NCBI GenBank assembly: GCA_030150265.1
Contig: JASLGG010000032.1
Coordinates: 186,001 to 250,000, forward strand
Direction: 5' to 3'
Origin: Protaetiibacter sp.
Lineage (GTDB): Bacteria; Actinomycetota; Actinomycetes; Actinomycetales; Microbacteriaceae
Length of the DNA stretch: 64,000 nt
Each line of letters opens with the position of its first letter. Positions within the stretch are counted from its first letter, which is position 1. The position numbers and the translations under genes were made by a program. Positions 58,473 to 64,000 of the stretch are shown piece after piece. The notes below the pieces were generated by a model. It did not search any database, had not been told where the DNA came from, and was given only the letters and a program-made list of their open reading frames with translations.

Positions 58473-59572
58473 CCGGCGTGACCGGCACCCCGCTCGCCGC
58501 GCTCACGACCCTCCGCGTCGGCGGTCCGGCTCGCGAGCTCCTCGAGCCGGCCACCCGCGACGAGCTCGTGCAGACGGCGCTCGCGGTCTGGGCCACCGGC
58601 GAGGACTGGCTGCTGCTCGGCGGCGGCTCGAACCTCGTGATCGCCGACGAGGGCTTCGACGGCACCGTCATCCGCACCGCCACGCGCGGCATCGACATCG
58701 CTCTCGACGCCGACGGCCGGCACGCGCGCGTGCGCGCCGCCGCGGGCGAGAGCTGGGATGCGCTCGTCGCGGCGACCGTGGATGCGGGCCTCGCCGGGAT
58801 CGAGGCGCTCAGCGGCATCCCGGGCACGGTGGGCGCCGCGCCCGTGCAGAACATCGGCGCCTACGGGCAGGAGCTCGGCGAGCGGCTCGTCGGCATCGAC
58901 TTCCTCGACTACGAGACCGGCGAGACGCTGCGCCTCGATGCGCGCGAGCTCGGGCTCGGCTACCGCACGAGCTCCCTCAAGCGCGGTCGCGCCGGAATCG
59001 TGCTCGCGATCGAGCTCGACCTCGACGCGGGCGGATGGTCGGGCCCGGTGGCGTACGCACAGCTCGCCGCGGCGCTCGGCACCTCGCTCGGCGAGCGCGT
59101 TCCGCTCGCCGACGCCCGCCGCGCCGTGCTCGCGCTGCGCGCCTCCAAGGGGATGGTGCTCGACGCCGCGGACCCCGACTCGGTGAGCGCCGGCTCCTTC
59201 TTCACCAACCCCATCGTCTCTGAGTCGTTCGCCCGCACCCTCCCCGCCGAGGCGCCGCGCTGGCCGGTGGTGCCCGACGAGGCGGATCGCGTGCTCGCAC
59301 CCGGCCAGGACGTGCCCGCGCTCGCCGCCGACGACTACCGCGTGAAGCTCTCCGCCGCCTGGCTCATCGAGCGCTCCGGCGTCACGCGTGGCTTCGCCCT
59401 GCCGGGCGCGCGTGCGGCGATCTCCTCGAAGCACACCCTCGCGATCGTCAACCGCGGCGGGGCGACCGCCGCGGAGGTCGTGCAGCTCGCGGGCTTCGTG
59501 CAGACGCGCGTGCTCGCCGAGTTCGGGGTGCTGCTGCATCCGGAGCCGGTGTTCGTCGGCGTCGCCCTGTAG
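58469..59572 (+). CDS. murB: UDP-N-acetylenolpyruvoylglucosamine reductase (MurB)
   Basis: 367-aa FAD enzyme that makes UDP-N-acetylmuramate, the second committed step of peptidoglycan synthesis. FAD-binding part LAALTTLRVGGPA, WLLLGGGSNLVIADEGF and SGIPGTVGAAPVQNIGAYGQEL; the catalytic Ser is in SAGSFFTNPIV near residue 246; the C terminus SAAWLIERSGVTRGF and ISSKHTLAIVNRG carries the active-site Glu/Lys region. Type I MurB. GTG at 58469 overlaps the preceding stop; a GTG at 58478 is possible. Essential housekeeping gene. Confidence 0.96.
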   Translation: MTGVTGTPLAALTTLRVGGPARELLEPATRDELVQTALAVWATGEDWLLLGGGSNLVIADEGFDGTVIRTATRGIDIALDADGRHARVRAAAGESWDALVAATVDAGLAGIEALSGIPGTVGAAPVQNIGAYGQELGERLVGIDFLDYETGETLRLDARELGLGYRTSSLKRGRAGIVLAIELDLDAGGWSGPVAYAQLAAALGTSLGERVPLADARRAVLALRASKGMVLDAADPDSVSAGSFFTNPIVSESFARTLPAEAPRWPVVPDEADRVLAPGQDVPALAADDYRVKLSAAWLIERSGVTRGFALPGARAAISSKHTLAIVNRGGATAAEVVQLAGFVQTRVLAEFGVLLHPEPVFVGVAL

Positions 59573-59611
59573 CTGCGCGGGGCGGACCCGTCTGATCGGT
59601 AGGGTCGTCGC

Positions 59612-60502
59612 ATGGCTTCGATCGTGGTGCTCGGCAGCGCCAACATGGACCTCGTCGTGCGGCAGCCCCGGCTGCCCGAGCCGGGGGAGACGATGTTCGG
59701 CAGCTCCTTCGCCACCGTGCCCGGCGGCAAGGGCCTCAACCAGGCGATCGCGGCGGCTCGGGTCGGCGGCGAGGTCGCCTTCCTCGGGGCCGTCGGCGGC
59801 GACGCCTTCGGGCGCGAACTGCGCGAGACGCTGGATGCGGCGGGCGTCGACACGGCGGGCATCGCGCTCGTCGAGCGTCCCACCGGCACCGCCCACATCG
59901 CGGTGCTCGACGACGGCGAGAACGCGATCGTCGTGGTGCCGGATGCCAACGGCGTCGAGCTGCCGCTCGACGAGGCGCAGCGCGCCGCGATTCGCGAGGC
60001 CCGGTACCTCGTGGTGCAGCTCGAGCGCCCGCTGGGCCTGATCGCGGAGGCGGTCGCGTTCGCGCGTTCCGTCGGCGTCACGACCGTCGTCACGCCCGCT
60101 CCGGCCCGGCCGCTGCCCGAGGGCTTCCTCGAGAACGTCGACATCCTCGTGCCGAACGCGGGCGAGGCCTGCGTGCTGGCGGGCGTCGACGACGAGACCG
60201 AGGCGGCCCGCATCCTGAGCACCCGCGTCGGCACGGTCGTCGAGACCCGCGGCTCCCGGGGCGCCCTCGTGGCGCGCGGCGGCGAGGTCGTCGCCGAGGT
60301 GGCCGCTCACCGCGTCACCCCGGTCGACACGACCGGCGCGGGCGACACCTTCACGGGCGTGCTCGTGGCCCGGCTCGCCGCGGGCGACGCCGAGCCGGAT
60401 GCGCTGCGCGCCGCATCCGTCGCCGCCGCCCTCGCCACCACCCGCGCCGGCGCCTCCACCTCGATGCCCACCTGGGCGGAGGTCGAGCCGCTGCTGAGGT
60501 GA
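59612..60502 (+). CDS. rbsK: Ribokinase-like PfkB-family sugar kinase
   Basis: 296-aa kinase. Signature 1 is in VPGGKGLNQAIAAARVGG near residue 38, and signature 2 with the catalytic Asp in VDTTGAGDTFTGVLVA near 238; GSANMDLVVRQPRLPEPGET is the ribokinase start. It phosphorylates ribose or a related sugar or nucleoside. TAGGGT ends 6 nt before the ATG, so it appears to have its own leaderless transcript although it follows murB by 39 bp. Its stop lies within a long inverted repeat shared with the opposing operon. Confidence 0.9.
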   Translation: MASIVVLGSANMDLVVRQPRLPEPGETMFGSSFATVPGGKGLNQAIAAARVGGEVAFLGAVGGDAFGRELRETLDAAGVDTAGIALVERPTGTAHIAVLDDGENAIVVVPDANGVELPLDEAQRAAIREARYLVVQLERPLGLIAEAVAFARSVGVTTVVTPAPARPLPEGFLENVDILVPNAGEACVLAGVDDETEAARILSTRVGTVVETRGSRGALVARGGEVVAEVAAHRVTPVDTTGAGDTFTGVLVARLAAGDAEPDALRAASVAAALATTRAGASTSMPTWAEVEPLLR

Positions 60503-60562
60503 GGGGTCGCAAAGTGCTCGAGACACGCCGTCAGAGCAGCACTTTGCGACCCCTCACCTCAG
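60494..60562. repeat. 25-bp perfect inverted repeat acting as shared terminator
   Basis: Arms 60494-60518 and 60538-60562 (start CTGAGGTGAGGGG, end AAAGTGCT) with a 19-nt loop. Both arms include the stop codon region of a converging gene (rbsK on plus, response regulator on minus). Much longer and more perfect than a normal terminator, with AAAGTG/CACTTT near the loop. Confidence 0.9.
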
Positions 60563-61185
60563 AGCAGGCCCAGCTCCATCGCGCGGGTGACCGCGCGCGT
60601 GCGGTCGCTCACCTCGAGCTTCGCGAAGGCGTGCAGCAGGTGGGTCTTGACCGTCGCCTCGCCGAGGTGGATGCGCGCGCCGATCTCGCGGTTCGAGAGC
60701 CCCTCGGCCACGAGCCGCAGCACCTCGAGCTCGCGCGGGCTGAGCACGGGCGCGGCGGCGGGCGCCGGCGCGCGGGTGCGGGCCACGAGCATGCGGCTCA
60801 CGCTGGGCGCGAGCGCCACCTCCCCGGCCGCGACCGCACGCACGCCCGCGAGCAGCTCCTCCTCGGGCGCCGCCTTCAGCAGGTAGCCGCTCGCGCCGGC
60901 GGCGATCGCGGAGAGGATCGCGTCGTCGGTCTCGTAGGTCGTGAGGATGAGAACCCGCACCTCCGGGTGCGCGGCGAGGATGCGGGCCGTCGCCTCGTCG
61001 CCGTCGATGCCCGGCATCCGCAGGTCCATCACGACGAGGTCGGGTGCGGTGCTCGGCACGAGCGCGACGGCCTCCTCGCCGCTCGCCGCGGTGCCGACGA
61101 TCTCGACATCCGCCGCCGACTCGAGCAGCGCTACGATGCCCGCCCGCACGACGGGGTGGTCGTCGACCACGAGGATGCGGATCAC
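60559..61185 (-). CDS. NarL/LuxR-family response regulator
   Basis: 208-aa regulator. Receiver domain with VIRILVVDDHPVVRAG, phospho-acceptor Asp in DLVVMDLRMPGIDG, Thr in VLILTTYETDD and Lys in YLLKAAPEEEL. C-terminal LuxR HTH (LSPRELEVLRLVAEGLSNREI, GEATVKTHLLHAFAKLEV). GTG 61185 overlaps the kinase stop (GTGA). Last gene of an ABC-2 transporter plus two-component operon; such pairs often regulate their own transporter in response to cell-envelope stress or a drug. Confidence 0.92.
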   Translation of the reverse strand: MIRILVVDDHPVVRAGIVALLESAADVEIVGTAASGEEAVALVPSTAPDLVVMDLRMPGIDGDEATARILAAHPEVRVLILTTYETDDAILSAIAAGASGYLLKAAPEEELLAGVRAVAAGEVALAPSVSRMLVARTRAPAPAAAPVLSPRELEVLRLVAEGLSNREIGARIHLGEATVKTHLLHAFAKLEVSDRTRAVTRAMELGLL

Positions 61186-62321
61186 GCGGCACCTCCGAGC
61201 GGCAGGCTCGCCGTGAGCGAGGTCGCCCCGGGCGTGCCGTCGACCTCGAGCACCCCGCCGGCCAGCGCCAGTCGATCGCGCAGCCCCGCGAGCCCGAAGC
61301 CGCCGCGGACGTCGGCCGGGAAGCCGCGGCCGTCGTCGGTGACCGAGAGCCGTGCGCTCCCGGATGCCGTGGTCAGCGCGACGCGCGCGCTCGTCGCCGC
61401 CGAGTGCTTGCGCACGTTCGCGAGTCCCTCCTGGGCGCAGCGCAGCAGCACGACCTCCGCGTCGCGGTCGAGCGGCGCGTCGAGGGCGAGCTGAACCGAC
61501 ACCCGGATGCGCGTCTCGCGTTCGAAGCGCTCGCCCAGCCGCTGCAGCGCCTCCGCGATGCCGCCCTGGGCGAGCTCGACCGGCGCCGCCGCCGCGACGA
61601 GCGCGCGCGTCTCGGCGAGCGCGTCTCGGGCGCCCGTCTCGATGAGCTCGAGGGTCTCGTCGTCGAGGGTGCCCGCCGCGAATCCGCGACGTGCCCGCTG
61701 GGCGAGGAGCACGAGGCCCGTGAGCGACTGGGCGACCGTGTCGTGCACCTCGCGCGACATCCGGGCCCGTTCCGTGGTGACGCCGGTGTCGCGGTGCAGG
61801 GTCGCGAGCTCGTCCTGCGCGGCGGTGAGCTCGTCGAGCAGCCGCGCCTTCTCCTGGCCGAGCTCCGCGATCCGGGTGATCCAGAGACCCATGACGGTGG
61901 CGAAGCCGAGCGAGAGCACCTGGCTCACGAGCACCTGCGCCCACACGTCGGGGCCCGGGATGCTGAGGAAGAAGCCGACCGCGACGGCGAGCGCGACCCC
62001 GACGCTTCCCGCGATCGCGGTCGCGCGGTTGCGCGCGACCACCCACACGAGCGGGTAGGCGATGCACTGCGAGATCGCGAGGATCGGCTCGAGCGAGGTC
62101 AGGCCGCCCGCGAACAGCACGGTGGCGACCGTGATCGCGATCGCCGCCGGGTTGCCCTCGTTCACGCGCGGTCGCAGCAGCAGGAACACGACGGCGTAGG
62201 CCGCGCACAGGGCGGCCCCCGTCGCGAGGATCGCTGCGGGGGCGCCCGCCGCCGCCAGGAAGGCGAGTGGCGCGACGGCGGCCGCAGCGATCGCCACGTA
62301 CCACCAGCGCGAGGTCAGCAT
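61182..62321 (-). CDS. NarL-type sensor histidine kinase
   Basis: 379-aa membrane kinase. Six or so helices in the first 160 residues (starting SRWWYVAIAAAAVAPLAFLAA), then the HisKA_3 helix with phospho-accepting His in MSREVHDTVAQSLTGLVLLAQ near residue 190, and a HATPase with N-box CAQEGLANVRKHS and G-box VTDDGRGFPADVRGGFGLAGLRDRL. Complete. It sits directly downstream of the ABC-2 permease (0-bp gap) and overlaps the response regulator, forming one operon and one signalling pair. Confidence 0.92.
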   Translation of the reverse strand: MLTSRWWYVAIAAAAVAPLAFLAAAGAPAAILATGAALCAAYAVVFLLLRPRVNEGNPAAIAITVATVLFAGGLTSLEPILAISQCIAYPLVWVVARNRATAIAGSVGVALAVAVGFFLSIPGPDVWAQVLVSQVLSLGFATVMGLWITRIAELGQEKARLLDELTAAQDELATLHRDTGVTTERARMSREVHDTVAQSLTGLVLLAQRARRGFAAGTLDDETLELIETGARDALAETRALVAAAAPVELAQGGIAEALQRLGERFERETRIRVSVQLALDAPLDRDAEVVLLRCAQEGLANVRKHSAATSARVALTTASGSARLSVTDDGRGFPADVRGGFGLAGLRDRLALAGGVLEVDGTPGATSLTASLPLGGAA

Positions 62322-63179
62322 TCAGCCATCCTTGCGGATCCAGCGGAAGGTCACCCGGGTGAGCACCAGCCCCGCCACGAGCCAGATGCCGCACACGATC
62401 GCGACGCCCGCGAGGTTCCACTCGCCGCTCGGCTCGAGTGCCGCGTACGCGTCGGGGAGGAACACGGCTCGCATGCCGTGCGCGAGCCAGGCCAGCGGGA
62501 ACACGTTGGCGATCGACTGCAGCCACTCCGGCAGCATCGAGAACTGGATGTAGACGCCCGAGATGAACTGCAGCACGAGCACGATCGGGATGATGACGGC
62601 GCTCGCGCTCTTGCCGGAGCGCGGCAGGGCCGAGAGCCCGATGCCCAGGATCGCGCAGGTCGTGACGCCGAGCAGGAACACCCAGGCGAAGGTGAGCCAG
62701 GCATCCGGGTCGCTCGGCAGCGGCACGCCGAACGCGATGGCCGCCGCCGCGATGAGGAGCGCCGCCTGCAGCACGGCCGTGACGAGCACCTGTCCGATCT
62801 TGCCGATGAAGTAGCTGACCGGCGAGAGCGGTGCGCCGGCGAGGCGCTTGAGGGTGCCGTCGCCCTTCTCCATCGCGATGTCGGTCGCCATGTTCTGCAG
62901 GCCGGAGAGCAGGGCGCCGGCCGCGAGCATCGCGGGCAGGTAGTACTGCGCCGCCGTCAGCTCCTTGCCGTCGGGGGTGCGGCCCAGGTCGATCGCGCTG
63001 AACGCGACCGAGAAGATCGTGAGCATGAGCAGCGGGAACAGGAAGGTGAAGAACACCGTGTCGCCCTGCCGGAAGTAGGCGCGCACCTCGTAGCCGGCGC
63101 GGGCGAGGCCGAGCCGGACGGTGCGGCCGATCCCGAAGCGGGCGGATGCGGCGGATGCGGATGCCGTGACGGCGGTCAT
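62322..63179 (-). CDS. ABC-2 type transporter permease
   Basis: 285-aa permease with six helices. N-terminal part GLARAGYEVRAYFRQGDTVFFTFLFPLLMLTIFSVAF; the ATPase-coupling region MATDIAMEKGDGTLKRLAGAPLSP; later helices include LTFAWVFLLGVTTCAILGIG and VIIPIVLVLQFISGVYI. Matches DrrB-like exporters of drugs or lipids. ATG overlaps the ATPase stop (ATGA). Substrate unknown. Confidence 0.9.
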   Translation of the reverse strand: MTAVTASASAASARFGIGRTVRLGLARAGYEVRAYFRQGDTVFFTFLFPLLMLTIFSVAFSAIDLGRTPDGKELTAAQYYLPAMLAAGALLSGLQNMATDIAMEKGDGTLKRLAGAPLSPVSYFIGKIGQVLVTAVLQAALLIAAAAIAFGVPLPSDPDAWLTFAWVFLLGVTTCAILGIGLSALPRSGKSASAVIIPIVLVLQFISGVYIQFSMLPEWLQSIANVFPLAWLAHGMRAVFLPDAYAALEPSGEWNLAGVAIVCGIWLVAGLVLTRVTFRWIRKDG

Positions 63180-64000
63180 GCGGGGCTCCCTTCGAGCACG
63201 GGCTCGGCGGCGGCCTCGCCGACGAGCTCCAGGTAGATGTCCTCCAGGCTCGGGCGGATCACCTCGAGCCGCTCCGGCTCGCCGCCGGCCGCGAGCCTCG
63301 CGACGAGCGCGCCGGGCTCCGTCGTGCGCTCCTGCCGCAGCACGCCGTGCTCGAGCCAGCGCACGATCGGCACGCGCGCATCCGTCCCGCCGAGCTCGTC
63401 GATCGCGCCGAGCGCCACGAGCTCGCCGCCCGCGATGATGCCGCCGCGGTCCGAGAGCTGCTGCGCCTCGTCGAGGTAGTGGGTGGTGAGCAGGATCGTG
63501 GTGCCCTCGTCGCGCAGGCTCCGGATGAGGGTCCAGAACTGGCGGCGGGCCTCCGGGTCGAAGCCCGTCGTGGGCTCGTCGAGGAACAGCAGCTCGGGCC
63601 GGCCGACGATGCCGAGCGCCACGTCGACGCGGCGCTTCTGGCCGCCGGAGAGTTTCGAGATGCGGGTGTTCGCCTTCTCCTCGAGGCCGACCGCGACGAT
63701 CACCTCCTCGACGTCGCGCGGGTTCGGGTAGAGCCCGGCGAAGTGCCGCAGCTGCTCGCGCACGGTCGCCGTGCCCGACTCGCCGGTCGACTGCAGCACG
63801 ATGCCGAGCCGGGCCTTCCAGGCGAGGTCGCCGTGATGCGGGTCGGTGCCGAGCACGCGCACCTCGCCGTCCGTGCGGGTGCGGTAGCCCTCGAGGATCT
63901 CGATGGTGGTGGACTTGCCGGCGCCGTTCGGGCCGAGCAGGGCGAAGGTCTCGCCGCGGCGGATGTCGAAGTCGATGCCGCGCACGGCCTCGACGTCGCG
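63176..64000 (-). CDS. ABC transporter ATP-binding protein (DrrA type), start outside window
   Basis: At least 274 codons are visible; the frame stays open to the right edge (reading R-D-V-E-A-V-R-G-I-D), so the first part is missing. Walker A LLGPNGAGKST, Q-loop VLQSTGESGTATV, signature LSGGQKRRVDVALGI, Walker B LLFLDEPTTGFDP, switch LLTTHYLDEA. The tail of about 60 residues (EPERLEVIRPSLEDIYLELVG) is typical of DrrA-like ATPases. Drives the ABC-2 permease encoded next; the operon continues into the two-component system. Confidence 0.93.
   Translation of the reverse strand, partial: RDVEAVRGIDFDIRRGETFALLGPNGAGKSTTIEILEGYRTRTDGEVRVLGTDPHHGDLAWKARLGIVLQSTGESGTATVREQLRHFAGLYPNPRDVEEVIVAVGLEEKANTRISKLSGGQKRRVDVALGIVGRPELLFLDEPTTGFDPEARRQFWTLIRSLRDEGTTILLTTHYLDEAQQLSDRGGIIAGGELVALGAIDELGGTDARVPIVRWLEHGVLRQERTTEPGALVARLAAGGEPERLEVIRPSLEDIYLELVGEAAAEPVLEGSPA

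Overview
This is a high-GC (about 70 %) actinobacterial chromosome segment, most likely from the family Microbacteriaceae. The evidence is a menaquinone methyltransferase followed by a long-chain polyprenyl diphosphate synthase and an adrenodoxin-reductase-like FprA, LAETG cell-wall sorting signals of the class E sortase type, three actinobacterial tRNAs (Tyr, Thr, Met), UPF0336/MaoC genes beside murB, and many start codons 6-7 nt downstream of a TANNNT box (leaderless-type starts). I see no transposase, integrase, phage gene, rRNA or CRISPR array, and no gene-free stretch longer than 300 bases. The contig ends inside a gene on both sides (menG on the left, an ABC ATPase on the right).

Layout. 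1-3 kb: menaquinone and isoprenoid genes and FprA. 3-6 kb: a sortase-type surface protein facing a large regulator with two tandem LuxR helix-turn-helix domains. 6-9 kb: cardiolipin synthase, YajQ and a lytic transglycosylase. 9-10.8 kb: a LacI regulator, tRNA-Tyr with its terminator, and a two-gene toxin-antitoxin module. 10.8-18 kb: a first alpha-glucan operon (GH13, binding protein, two permeases, GH13, LacI), translationally coupled from the first permease onward. 18-22 kb: an orphan AT-richer membrane protein, LtrA, an inositol monophosphatase family protein and an M23 peptidase. 22-29.7 kb: a second alpha-glucan locus, with a GH13 gene divergent from malEFG-GH13 and two matching LacI-type operators between them.

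From tRNA-Thr/tRNA-Met (30.2 kb) to the MaoC pair and murB (57.6 kb) lies about 27 kb of accessory DNA. In Mycobacterium tuberculosis these tRNAs and the MaoC-type genes are close neighbours (tRNA-Thr, tRNA-Met, rpmG, hadA, hadB), so the block looks inserted or rearranged here. It holds: (i) a five-gene coupled cassette for a small secreted two-cysteine protein, a lipoprotein, a peptidoglycan-binding membrane-fusion protein and a MacB-like ABC exporter; (ii) a second copy of the double-HTH LuxR plus LAETG surface protein module; (iii) a small HTH regulator with a membrane partner and three copies of one operator motif; (iv) a histidine kinase coupled to a kinase-like membrane protein without ATP-binding motifs; (v) a rhamnoside uptake and degradation operon (binding protein, two permeases, GH78, LacI, esterase) with a palindromic operator; (vi) a TetR, GH3, MFS, GH3 beta-glucoside locus; and (vii) a free-standing transcription unit for a 26-residue acidic peptide ending in CESCQ.

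The window ends with hadA-like, hadB-like, murB and ribokinase genes, a 25-bp perfect inverted repeat shared by two converging operons, and a minus-strand operon of ABC-2 transporter plus NarL-type two-component system. The dominant theme is oligosaccharide scavenging (three ABC importers, four GH13, two GH3, one GH78, three LacI). The most novel items are the 26-aa peptide unit, the secreted-peptide exporter cassette and the duplicated LuxR/LAETG module.
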